Below are positions 29,401 through 38,900 of a stretch of DNA of 64,000 nt, piece by piece. Within the stretch, counting starts at the first letter, position 1. The number at the start of each line of letters is the position of its first letter. The stretch is from Aquimarina pacifica. Its GTDB lineage: Bacteria > Bacteroidota > Bacteroidia > Flavobacteriales > Flavobacteriaceae. Both the position numbers and the translations under genes were made by a program. Below the pieces are notes generated by a model that saw only the letters and a program-made list of their open reading frames with translations, was not told the DNA's origin and ran no database searches. The stretch is from positions 35,292 through 99,291 of the forward strand of contig NZ_JACC01000023.1 of the NCBI RefSeq assembly GCF_000520955.1. The letters run 5' to 3'.

Positions 29401-32400
29401 AATGCTTTCTGGGTTAGAAGTATCTTCATGTAGATAAAAATCTTCAGATAAGTCAACATACAATGCTTTATCCAAAGGCATACCTGCTTTTAAATCTTTT
29501 TGAGTCAAAATCAATTCTGATCCTGTATCCTCCAAAATATAATCTATACGATCCTTCGGGTAACTTGGATCTATAGGAACATAAGCCCCTCCTGCTTTTA
29601 ATACGCCTAAAATCCCGATAACCAACTCCAAACTACGATCCAAGCACAAGGCTATAAAAGTATCTGTTTCTAACTCTTTACCAGTACGCGCTTTATAAAC
29701 AGAACGAATATGCCTGGCCAATTGATTACTCCTAGAACTCAAATCCTTATATGTCAACTCCTGACCTTCATAAACCAATGCAATAGCATCTGGTGTCTTA
29801 GCTACTTGCTCTTCAAATAATTCATGGATAGTTGTATCTTCTTCATAGTATGCCTCAGTTGCATTCCAATCGAATACCACTTTATTGTATTCTTGAGGAT
29901 TGAGTACGTTTATTTCACCGTGTTTTTTATTAGGTTCTTCTAAAACCTGATTTAAAATATATTGCAATGTTGATAAATGTTCATTTGCTCTTTCTTTTGT
30001 CAAATGGTTTTCATCATATTGAAATTTAAGACTAATCACATCAAGGTACTCAAATGAAGTAATGCACAATGGATAATCTACACCTTCATGTACATGCTTT
30101 ACTTTTATTATTGGATTGTGCTTAAAAGCTCCTTTGGGAGTTGCATAATTCTCGAAAACTACCAAACTATGAAATAGACGTTCTCCTTCTTTTTGTAGCG
30201 CTACTAAATCTGCATAGCTATGAGCATTTAACGCCAAGATTTGCTCTTGTATCTCCTGTAACTGCAATAAAATAGTATTATCATTATCCCAGTCTATTAG
30301 TAAAGGAAGCGTATTGATAAATAAACCTACACTACTTTCAATACCTTCTACCGGAACTTCTCTACCTGATACCACGGTTCCGACCATACTTTGACGCTCT
30401 CCACTATACACCTGTAATAATTTGTGCCAAATAAATTGTACCAATACGTTTACGGTTATTCCGTGCTGCTGACTAAAGTTTTTTATTTGTTGATATTGAG
30501 CTCCTTCAATTTCTACAGCAACTGTTGATGTTTGCTTTTTCTTTTCATGATCATTCTGACGTATTGGTGTAGTTAACAATCCATTGATATCATTTGCTTT
30601 TTCTACGGATTGCAACTTTTGAGCCCAAAACTCTTGTGCTTTTTCTTTGTTTTTTGCAATGTATTCTTGCGTTTCAATATACCCCGTATCTATTTCAAAA
30701 TCTACTTCTTTACCTGCATTTAGGATATCGTAATAAGCATGTAAATTTTTCATAATAATAGGACCACTCCAACCATCCATTACACTATGGTGATCTGTTT
30801 TGATAATTGCATAACAGTCCTCTGATTGCTTTATGATATGTAACCTAACTTGAGTTGGTTCTGTTAAATCAAATGGCTTTTTTCGATCTTCAACCTGAAT
30901 CAATCCTATTGCTTCATCTTTTGCCTTCTGAGTGGGTAAATGACTTACATCATGTACCTGATACTCCAAGTTTCCTTTTTGATATACTAGTTGAATTAAT
31001 TTTTCTTCCCAATTAAAGGCTGTTCTTAACACTGGGTATTGCTCAATACATAATTGCCAAGCTTTTACATAAGCATCAACATTGAGGTTTCCTAAATAAT
31101 CATATAATAATTGTACTCTATAAAAATCATTTTCCGGCTTAGTAATAGACTGATATACAAACCCTTGTTGCAAACTATTGGCAGGAAGTATTGTTACAAT
31201 CTCATTTCCAACATGCTTTGTTTTTTCTTGTAAGCGATCTAATAGGGTTTGACTTATCGTAACTGTTTCAAAATCACTAGGAGTATAATTCGTTCCTTTT
31301 TCTTCATATACTTCTGTACAATGATTGATAATATTATTAAGATGAGTTTCAAAATTTTTGCTAATTTCTTGAGTTGCTACCTCTCCAAATTTACTTACTA
31401 CAATAAAGCCTAATTTTCCACCACTTACTTTTCCTACGATGTCTATTAAATTATGATCCATATTTTTTGGATCTACCTGAACTCCTGCTTCTCCCCAGCC
31501 TTCTCCTCCTTGATTCGAATCAAATTGTCCTAAGTAATTAAAACTAAATGGTGCTAAGTTTTCGTGTCCAAAATCTACACGCTCTTGAGTAGCAAAAGTT
31601 CCAAAACCAATTCCTTTGTTAGGAATGGCTCGTAAGTATTCTTTTACAGATTGAATATTTTCTTTGAGCGTTTCTTTTAATGTCAATTTTATTGGAAATA
31701 CGCTAGTAAACCAGCCTACAGTCCTACTATGATCTATAGATGGATCAATGAACTCTCTTCCGTGACCTTCTAAACAGATATATTGCGTATCATTTTTATT
31801 AAAATCGCTAAGCGTATAAATTAATGCAGTTATTAAAAGGTCATTAATTTCTGTATTGTACGCATTGGTAGCACTTTTTAATAAGGTATTGGTCCTTGAT
31901 TTATCAAATTGTATATATGCTTTGCTTCGTACTTTTCCATACGTTAATAAATCATATACAGGCATATTTTCTAATTGCTCACTCCAATATGCTTTTTCAG
32001 AAGGGTTTTCTACAGCGTATTTCTTTACACTGTTAACCCACTGTCTGTAGCTACTTCCTTTACTAGATAATGGCTTTTCTGCTAGCAATTGTAAGATATC
32101 TTCAGAAAGGATTCTCCAACTTACTCCATCCACAATCATATGATGCATTGCCAAATATAATCGTGTACTACCATCATCATACCCATATAAATATCCTGCT
32201 TGAAATAACAAACCTTTTTCTAAATCAAACTCACTTTGCCATGCTGTTAAATATTCTTGAACTTCTGAATTACTCAGTGTACTTACATCTAATGATTGTA
32301 TTTCTGGCACATAAACAGTCGGCAAGTACTCTTGCTTCCAAATTGTAGAAGTTTCTTTTAAAAACTTAATTCGGAATACATCATGATGAGCTACTAATTT

Positions 32401-35400
32401 TTCAAAAACCTCTTTTATTATCTCAATAGATGTTGTTGGAATTTTTATCAACAAACTCTGATTCCAATGATTTGGAATGGTAAAGATTTCAGCATTAATT
32501 TTATCAACAAACCATTGCTGAACAGGAAGTAAATCAAATGTTCCTGTAAGTATACCTTGCTCTGATTTGACATCTATTTTAGTTACTTTTTTTGCTACAT
32601 GGGCTGCTAGTTTTTTAATGGTTTTGCATTCAAAAACATCTCGTACATCACAATCATACCCAAGTTGTCTAATACGACTAGATACCTGAATGCTTAAAAT
32701 AGAATCTCCTCCTATTCTAAAAAAGTCATCTGTAATCCCAATATGCTCGATATCTAATAATTCTTGCCATATCGCACAAAAAGCTTTTTCTATATCATTT
32801 GTGGGTGTAGCGTATGTTTTTTTATTTAATTGAAAACCTGTATCGGGTAGTTTTCTTTTATCTAATTTCCCATTGATTGTTACTGGAAAAGATTCCATTT
32901 TAACAATAAACTTAGGAACCATATACTCTGGTAAAACATTTGATAATTCATCAAATATTTCCTCTTCTTTCAATGATACATTTTCTTCTTCTATATAATA
33001 ACCAGCAATATATTTTCTATTCCCTATTTCACTTTCAGATTCTTTAACAACCACGCAACTTTGACTTATTCCATTTATGGCTGTTAATACACGTTCAATT
33101 TCTCCTAACTCAATACGATATCCACGAATTTTTACCTGATCATCATTTCTACCAAGGTACTTTACGGTTCCGTTGGGTAACCAACATACTAGATCTCCTG
33201 TTTTGTATAGTTTTGTACATCTTTTTTTCGTGTCAGATTCTGTAGCAAAAGGATTATTTATAAAGCGTTGTGATGTTAATTCGGGAAGATTTAAGTATCC
33301 TTCGGCAACACTAATTCCTCCAACATACAACTCACCCGTAACTCCCAATGGCACTGGAGTTAAATTCTTATCCAACACATATAGCTTTACATTAGGAATT
33401 GGGTTTCCTATGGTTGTATTTATATCACCCACAGAATAAGTATGCATTGCTGCACAAACTGTATTCTCTGTTGGGCCGTAACCATTTACCAATTTTCTTC
33501 CTTTGCTCCATTGTTGCATAGTTTCTTCTGGACAGGATTCTCCTGCAACCACCAACGTCTTTAAATCTTTTAACGCTCTATATTCAGCTGATTGTAATAA
33601 TGTAGGAGGCAACGTGGCTATGTTAACTTTATGCTCTTCTAAATAATCTAACAATAATTTAGGGTCTTGTCGGGTTTCATTTGTGATTACTGACAAGCAC
33701 GCACCAACCGATAATGCTGGAAAAATCTCAGAAACAGAAGCATCAAAAACATAAGAGGCAAATTGAATTAGGTTATCATTCTTTGTGATATCTAATACCT
33801 GCGATTTTCCTCTTACTAAATTGTTAACACTTTTATGTTTAATTTTTACCCCTTTAGGGTTCCCCGTTGTTCCTGAAGTATATATTACATATGCAATGCT
33901 CTCAAAGTTAGTATGTTCTATTAGAGTTGCAATACTCTCTGTACTGTAAAAATCATTGTGTAAGTCAATGTCTATAATATTACTTACCGGAAAATCAATT
34001 TTTAAATTTTTAAACACATCATTCTGACTCAATACTAATGGAGCATTTGTATCCTCTAAAATATAATTGAATCGTTCTTTGGGATAGGCAATATCCATAG
34101 GAACATAAGCCCCTCCGGCTTTTAAAACCCCCAAAATACCAATCACCATTTCCATACTTCTTTCTAAGCATAATGCTATGTATGTTCCTGGAGTTAATGA
34201 ACGTCCATAAATTTTATTATACTCCTTTCTAATATGTCTTGCTAATTGGTTGGTTCGTTCATCTAACTCTTTATAGGTTAATTGTTTTCCTTCAAAAAAC
34301 AATGCCGCCGCATCTGGAGTTCTTTCAACTTGCTCTTGAAATGCCTGATGCACGGTTTTGTTATAAAAATCATCGGTATCTGTGTCATTCCAATCATATA
34401 CTATTTGATTATATTCCGAAGATGTTAATACCGAAAATTTATCGTGTGTTGTGGCAGGTTCTGCTACTAATTGTGATAATAAGTATTCAAAGTGTCTCCC
34501 TAACCTTTTTATCGTTTCTTCTTTAAATAAACTGGTAGCAAAACCTATTTTTACCAAAAGTTCCTCGTTACTATCATCTACAAATATGGATAAATCAAAC
34601 TTTTCTACTTGATAGGCATCTTCTAATTCTAATGGATTTAATACCAAAGAAGATTCATTCATTTCTTTTCCTACAAAACTCTGAACACCAAACAATACCT
34701 GAAAAATAGGATGTTTAGCCATATCACGTTCTATCCCTAATTCTTCTACTAATTTTTCAAATGGTACGTCTTGGTGAAGTGTATCAGAAATCTGATCATT
34801 ATGCACTTGTGTTATTAACTCTTCAAAACTCTGAGAATTATTAAGGAGTACTCTATTTACTTGCGTATTTACAAAAAAGCCTATTAGATCTTCTACTTGT
34901 CTATTGTTTCTATTTGCATTTACGCTTCCTAATACAATATCATCTTGTCCTGTATATTTTTTTAATAAAATACTGATTCCACTTAGTAGTACACTGTTTA
35001 GAGTTACCCCTTTACGATTTGATAATGCCCTTAGCTCTTTACTTAATTGCTTATCCATTTTAAATAAGTGCCTACTCCCTTTATAATCTACATGAGAAGG
35101 CCTGACATAATCTGTGGTAATCTCCAAAGTTTGACAACCTGAAAGTTTATTTTTCCAATATGCTAATTGAGTTTCTAATAAAGAGTTTTTAAGAGACTCT
35201 CTTTTCCACCATGCATAGTCTTTATACTGTATTTTCAGTTCAGGGATCTCAAAGTCTTTATTAGCATGAATATATGCATTATAAAAGGCATGCATTTCTC
35301 GAGTAAAAATCTCTACCGACCAACCATCGCAAGCTATGTGATGAAAATTGACTAATAACCTTCTTTGTCTTAATCCATTGTCATCTAAAATCGTATAAAC

Positions 35401-35961
35401 CGAAGTACGCATTGGATACTCTGTGCTCAGGTTAAATGGAACATTGATATCTTTTGTAAGCTCCTTTTTATATTCTTCATAAGATACCTCCACCTGTTTG
35501 ATTATTGGTGGTTCTTCATGAACTTGCTGAATAGCATTAAGGTTGGATCCTTGCGTTATTGTAGTACGTAAAATTTCATGCCTTGCTACCAACTGTTCGA
35601 TAGCATATTGTATTCCTTTTATGTCTACTTGAGCTCCAATTTCAAATAAAACAGGAATATAATAGGCATTGGTCCCTCCCTCATATTGTTCTATAAACCA
35701 TAATCGCTCCTGTTCGGGACTCAATAGAAAATTCACCGTTTCGTGATTCCTTAAAATGACTTGGTTACGAAATTTCTCTTTAGAAAAAACATAATTTTCT
35801 TGAAGTACTGAGATTATTTCTTGCTTATTCTGAACAATAAAATCACTTATTTCTTGCTTATTGTCTTGTTTTGTGATAAATAGTTTTAAACGATCCTCTT
35901 CAACCCAGATGCTTCCTTTATCTTGTCTAAGCTCATTAAAAAAAGTGTAAATGCTTCTCAT
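23491..35961 (-). CDS. Non-ribosomal peptide synthetase, three modules, TubC-C-A-PCP-E-C-A-PCP-E-C-A-PCP
   Basis: 4156 residues. TubC-like docking domain 1-55; C about 75-500 (HHIACDG near 207); A about 545-1010; PCP Ser1087; E about 1145-1580 (HHMIVDG, then EGHGRE); C about 1590-2010 (HHSVMDG, the PANSLQQGF opening typical after E); A about 2050-2560; PCP Ser2605; E about 2660-3100; C about 3110-3530 (HHSISDG); A about 3570-4065; PCP Ser4110 (GGHS) and stop. No thioesterase or reductase domain follows. Pocket residues read against GrsA: DASTVAGVCK (Tyr-like), DFWNIGMVHK (Thr) and DASTHGAVCK (aromatic-like, unknown). With two E domains it should add D-Tyr-like, D-Thr and a third residue to the chain from the first synthetase. 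All C and E His motifs look intact. Confidence 0.97.
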   Translation of the reverse strand: MRSIYTFFNELRQDKGSIWVEEDRLKLFITKQDNKQEISDFIVQNKQEIISVLQENYVFSKEKFRNQVILRNHETVNFLLSPEQERLWFIEQYEGGTNAYYIPVLFEIGAQVDIKGIQYAIEQLVARHEILRTTITQGSNLNAIQQVHEEPPIIKQVEVSYEEYKKELTKDINVPFNLSTEYPMRTSVYTILDDNGLRQRRLLVNFHHIACDGWSVEIFTREMHAFYNAYIHANKDFEIPELKIQYKDYAWWKRESLKNSLLETQLAYWKNKLSGCQTLEITTDYVRPSHVDYKGSRHLFKMDKQLSKELRALSNRKGVTLNSVLLSGISILLKKYTGQDDIVLGSVNANRNNRQVEDLIGFFVNTQVNRVLLNNSQSFEELITQVHNDQISDTLHQDVPFEKLVEELGIERDMAKHPIFQVLFGVQSFVGKEMNESSLVLNPLELEDAYQVEKFDLSIFVDDSNEELLVKIGFATSLFKEETIKRLGRHFEYLLSQLVAEPATTHDKFSVLTSSEYNQIVYDWNDTDTDDFYNKTVHQAFQEQVERTPDAAALFFEGKQLTYKELDERTNQLARHIRKEYNKIYGRSLTPGTYIALCLERSMEMVIGILGVLKAGGAYVPMDIAYPKERFNYILEDTNAPLVLSQNDVFKNLKIDFPVSNIIDIDLHNDFYSTESIATLIEHTNFESIAYVIYTSGTTGNPKGVKIKHKSVNNLVRGKSQVLDITKNDNLIQFASYVFDASVSEIFPALSVGACLSVITNETRQDPKLLLDYLEEHKVNIATLPPTLLQSAEYRALKDLKTLVVAGESCPEETMQQWSKGRKLVNGYGPTENTVCAAMHTYSVGDINTTIGNPIPNVKLYVLDKNLTPVPLGVTGELYVGGISVAEGYLNLPELTSQRFINNPFATESDTKKRCTKLYKTGDLVCWLPNGTVKYLGRNDDQVKIRGYRIELGEIERVLTAINGISQSCVVVKESESEIGNRKYIAGYYIEEENVSLKEEEIFDELSNVLPEYMVPKFIVKMESFPVTINGKLDKRKLPDTGFQLNKKTYATPTNDIEKAFCAIWQELLDIEHIGITDDFFRIGGDSILSIQVSSRIRQLGYDCDVRDVFECKTIKKLAAHVAKKVTKIDVKSEQGILTGTFDLLPVQQWFVDKINAEIFTIPNHWNQSLLIKIPTTSIEIIKEVFEKLVAHHDVFRIKFLKETSTIWKQEYLPTVYVPEIQSLDVSTLSNSEVQEYLTAWQSEFDLEKGLLFQAGYLYGYDDGSTRLYLAMHHMIVDGVSWRILSEDILQLLAEKPLSSKGSSYRQWVNSVKKYAVENPSEKAYWSEQLENMPVYDLLTYGKVRSKAYIQFDKSRTNTLLKSATNAYNTEINDLLITALIYTLSDFNKNDTQYICLEGHGREFIDPSIDHSRTVGWFTSVFPIKLTLKETLKENIQSVKEYLRAIPNKGIGFGTFATQERVDFGHENLAPFSFNYLGQFDSNQGGEGWGEAGVQVDPKNMDHNLIDIVGKVSGGKLGFIVVSKFGEVATQEISKNFETHLNNIINHCTEVYEEKGTNYTPSDFETVTISQTLLDRLQEKTKHVGNEIVTILPANSLQQGFVYQSITKPENDFYRVQLLYDYLGNLNVDAYVKAWQLCIEQYPVLRTAFNWEEKLIQLVYQKGNLEYQVHDVSHLPTQKAKDEAIGLIQVEDRKKPFDLTEPTQVRLHIIKQSEDCYAIIKTDHHSVMDGWSGPIIMKNLHAYYDILNAGKEVDFEIDTGYIETQEYIAKNKEKAQEFWAQKLQSVEKANDINGLLTTPIRQNDHEKKKQTSTVAVEIEGAQYQQIKNFSQQHGITVNVLVQFIWHKLLQVYSGERQSMVGTVVSGREVPVEGIESSVGLFINTLPLLIDWDNDNTILLQLQEIQEQILALNAHSYADLVALQKEGERLFHSLVVFENYATPKGAFKHNPIIKVKHVHEGVDYPLCITSFEYLDVISLKFQYDENHLTKERANEHLSTLQYILNQVLEEPNKKHGEINVLNPQEYNKVVFDWNATEAYYEEDTTIHELFEEQVAKTPDAIALVYEGQELTYKDLSSRSNQLARHIRSVYKARTGKELETDTFIALCLDRSLELVIGILGVLKAGGAYVPIDPSYPKDRIDYILEDTGSELILTQKDLKAGMPLDKALYVDLSEDFYLHEDTSNPESISRSEDLAYIIYTSGTTGKPKGVMQAHGNVIRLFSATNHQFGFTNKDVWTLFHSYVFDFSVWELWGSLLYGGKLLVLSKEQTKDTELFSNVCSTYGVSVLNQTPSAFYRFIDIVTHSEALDLKLRYIIFGGEALNIKQLDPWWSYQIGNKLETKLVNMYGITETTVHVTYKQLIKEEGTQLNIGKPLSDLKAYVLDTNMQPVPVGVIGELFVGGAGLSRGYLNRPELTKERFISNPFASDLDIERGYTRLYKTGDLVRWLPDGNLEYIGRNDDQVKIRGYRIELGEIESSMNTIDGISRSCVLAKERVTESGVSNYLVGYYVLDKDSSSLTDDFILDSLHSVLPDYMIPSSLVKLENFPLTINGKLDKRLLPDPNFSSLDSYVAPTTDLENTICSIWQEVLGVDKVGITDNFFRIGGDSILSIQVSGRIRQLDYQCSVQDIFDCKTISKLALHLSKEITTVVKKEEGILKGSFGLLPVQEWFVDQVNTNKFLKPNHWNQSFLVKVPQLDLEVLSNAIEKLVSYHDILRVRYIKEATSWKQEYQSEIVIPKLQVIDVASLSSSEIHEAFTQWHTGFDLEQGALFQIGYVSGYKDGSCRLFFALHHMIVDAVSWRILVEDIQQLYSGKSLIKKQSSYRQWVTTVKEYSKLHSKESSYWLSNLKGKAALEAFTITPDRTQSRMRLDHDFTHNLLHTVGEAYHTEINDILLTALAFALTDITGHTAHNITLEGHGREFIDECIDHSRIVGWFTSMFPVHIELGTDIGKSIQTIKEQLRKIPNKGIGFGSFAISETTSYTQNDLPLISFNYLGQFDKGTKEQLDWQIIPGNSGLQTDHSNSDRNIININGLVNDGCLNFYVVTRLGEAITNKLNESLKYHLIQIITHCCEKLKTIGASYSPSDFQTVRLSQQLINNLQNEARSNQNSIEHIYPANSLQQGFIYHVISQPEDDAYRVQKLYDYKGNLDVEKYVEAWQYCIAQYPILRTAFNWEEELIQIVYKKGALQYTFYDLSNLNTQEEREKRIDAIQKEDRITGFDLTQPTLFRLHIFKHSENYFTILKNEHHSISDGWSLPVLMNSLESYYTQLLEGKEIDIQSDVAYLETQEYIAVQESTKNTYWDTVLKNVDGANNINGLLDIPIDLENYKQVQESKITSIEIKGEDYNRLKKLCKKEGITINIIVQFIWHKLLQVYCNNDYTVVGTTVSGRGLPIEGIENSVGLYINTLPLVIDWNTESSILSQLHAIQKSISELNVHSFTNLSSLQRKGEQLFHSLLVFENYPIPKESNLSASKSRIRKSIEKVNYPLGIIAYEYNNTLAIKLNYDGAHLQEAQAKLHLEKMEYVLHQILENPYTNCNKVLLLKEAEYSKIIHDWNTTNVYGEVNQTINDLFEKQVAKTPDAIALAYEGDELTYTELNAKSNQLARYIRDRYATLNGQSLEPDTLIALCTNRSLEMAIGILGILKAGGAYVPIDPMYPQDRIDFILEDTAVDLVISQEHLKEHLPSHNLILIDSNEEFYSQESVSNLTSFNTSNNLAYVIYTSGTTGKPKGVLVTHDSVTNLCNSLIHHFKLNEHTIASQMISVSFDASVSEILPTFLSGGKLTIVPDDIKNGGNIVAFLEENKVQHLTIPADLLEQLEKTELNDLKTIHVGGGVASATCFNRWSADKYLVNAYGPTETTVCSTLFNYQKGDSNTNIGKPIQNTQIYVLDAYMCPVPVGVKGELYIGGIGVSKGYLNRPELTTERFVDNPLASDLDIERGHTKLYKTGDLVKWLPNGEIEYMGRNDDQVKIRGYRIELKEIELAISGIEGVKQAVVITIDRAENDKRLIAFVVKEEEGNLSLFKLKKFLRKTLPEYMIPSSIEVIETMPITINGKVDKKALTKLVSSTRNEEFEYKEPKTEIEKKLASIWQKIIQIDKVGLNDTFFNLGGHSLLIIKSNNLIKKVFDIELPHNVYFSNTLEQISLEIEKQMSTKIVSV

Positions 35962-35992
35962 TATTTTAAATATACTGTCAAAAATTAATTAC

Positions 35993-38900
35993 TTAGAATT
36001 CTAATGTTATTCCTTCCTCTTCTTCTGATGCGAATACATCTTTTAAAATAGCATCGATATTCTTGCACCTAAATATGTCTGCAACATTAATTTCTTTACC
36101 TAATATGTCACTCATTCGATACGCTGCTTTAATACTCAGTATAGAATCTCCTCCCATTTTAAAGAAATCATCTGTTATCCCTATTTTTTCTAATTTTAAT
36201 AGTTCTTTCCATAGATCACACATTGCTTTTTCATTCGCAGTCTCTGGTGCAACATAGGTGTACTCTGAAATTGTAAAATCCACTTCAGGCAAGGCAGCTC
36301 TGTCTAACTTCTCATTAATGGTTAATGGAAAACTTTCGAGCTTAACCAAACTTGATGGAATCATGTAATCAGGAAGTGTCTTACTTAGGTGCTCTAAAAT
36401 AAAATCATCAGTTAATGAATCTGTATCCAATACATAATAACCTACCAAATAGTTACTAACTCCTGATTCTGTAACTCGCTCTTTGGCTAATACACAACTC
36501 TGCGAAATACCATCTATAGTATTCATAGATGACTCAATCTCTCCCAACTCTATTCGATAGCCACGAATCTTTACCTGATCATCATTCCTACCGATATACG
36601 CTAAATTGCCATCGGGCAACCAACGAACTAAATCACCCGTCTTATATATCTTAGTATACCCGTTCGATATATCTTCTTCTGTTGCAAAGGGATTGCTTAT
36701 AAAACGCTCTTTGGTTAATTCTGGCCGATTTAAATACCCTCTCGACAAACCTGCTCCTCCTACAAACAACTCCCCAACAACACCAACCGGAACCGGTTGC
36801 ATATTAGTATCTAAAATGTATAATTTTATATTTTTAATAGGACCACCAATATTCGTGTTTGAACTCACTTGCTCTTTTTTCGAATGTGTAACACCTACTG
36901 TTGTTTCTGTTGGACCATATTCGTCTATTGGGGTAGTTATGTACTTTAAAACGTGAACTAACTGAAAATTCTCTAGTTTTTCTCCTCCTATAAAAGCTTG
37001 TTTGATTTTATATTCAGAAAAATAATCTAATGGAATATTCCCTAAAAGAGAAGGCGTATTTTTTACAAAATCAACCTTATTCTCAACTATGTGTTTTGCA
37101 TACTGTCGAACATCGTTCAACGTTCCTGAATAAATAGCTATCCTCTTACCTAATAATAAAGGACAAATAGTAGTAGTGACGGTTAAATCAAAAGATAACT
37201 TTGTAGAAAAATCTACCGTGTTAACCTCTGGCAGTATTATTTCTTTAACGCTACTTACATAGTTATGTAAACTAACATGCGCTATCATTACTCCTTTGGG
37301 TTTACCCGTAGTTCCGGAGGTGTATATCACATAAGCCAAATCACTAGATGTACTATAACTCGGTAGATTCGATGTTGATTCATCTTGGTAGAAATTCGAT
37401 CCCTCATCTATAGAAATAACATGAGCTTTGGGTAAAGCTAAATCACATAAATGATTCTGACTCAAAACTAACTCAGACTGGGTATCTTCTAAAATATAAG
37501 AGATACGATCTGATGGATATTCAGGGTCTATAGGAACATAAGCTCCTCCTGCCTTCAATACACCTAACATTCCTATGATCATCTCTATACTTCGATCAAA
37601 ACACAGGGCGATCAAAGTATCTGGTGCTAACTCATCACCAGTACGTGATTTATAAACAGAACGAATATGCCTTGCCAATTGATTACTCCTAGAATTCAAA
37701 TCCTTATATGTCAACTCCTGACCTTCATAAACCAATGCAACAGCATCTGGTGTCTTAGCTACTTGCTCTTCAAATAATTCATGGATAGTTGTATCTTCTT
37801 CATAGTATGCCTCAGTTGCATTCCAATCGAATACCACTTTCTTGTATTCCTCATCCCTTAACAAACTAGAATCACTATAAGCCTCTTCTGGAGTGGCAAC
37901 TAACTGTTCTAACAGATACTTATAATTACCTATCAGTTTTAATACGGTAGCCTCTTTAAATAAACTAGTAGCATAATTGATCGTTCCTAACATTTCTTCG
38001 TCACTATCATCAATTAATATGGACATATCAAACTTAGAAACCTCTTCTTTCCCTTCAAGCTCAAAGGGGACTAAATACTGGTTTTGAGTTTCTACATTAC
38101 CTCCAAAACTTTGTACTCCAAACAATATTTGAAAAATAGGGTGTCTAGAACTATCTCTTACCACTTCTAACTCTTCTATTAATTTTTCAAAAGGAAAATC
38201 TTGATATAACTGTACATCAATTTGATCCTTATGAACCTGTGCTACCAGCTCTTTATAATTTTGCGTATTATTAAGTACTATTCTATTAGCAAGTGTATTT
38301 ACAAAAAGGCCAATAAGATTTTCCGTTTGTTTATAATGCCTGTTCGCCATTACTCCTCCAATCACAATATCCTCTTGCCCCGTGTATTTACTTAATAGAA
38401 TCCCGATTCCGCTCAATAAAGAGCTATTCAAACTCACTCCGTAACTTTTGGATATCTCTCTTAACTTTTTACTGAGTTCTTTAGAAAATGTAAATGTGCA
38501 TTTAGCGCCTTTATACGAAATAGAGTTTGGCCTTGTATAATCTGTAGGAAACTGTAAATTCTGATACCCCTGAAGTTTGTTTTTCCAATAATTCAGCTGG
38601 GTATTTAAAACCGATCCTGTAAAAAAGTTTCGTTGCCAAACTGCATAATCTTTATACTGTATCGTTAGTTCAGGAATAGCAACATGCTCTTTTTTACCAA
38701 TATACTCTTCATAAAAAGCATATAATTCCTTTAGAAAAATATTAATTGACCAACCATCACTTGCAATATGGTGCATATTTATTAGCAGTACATTTCTCGA
38801 TGTATCGTCAGAAGATATAATGCGATACACATAAATTTTGATGGGATATTCATTACTTAAATCAAACGAAGTATTGATATCTTTTTGAATATAGGAATGA

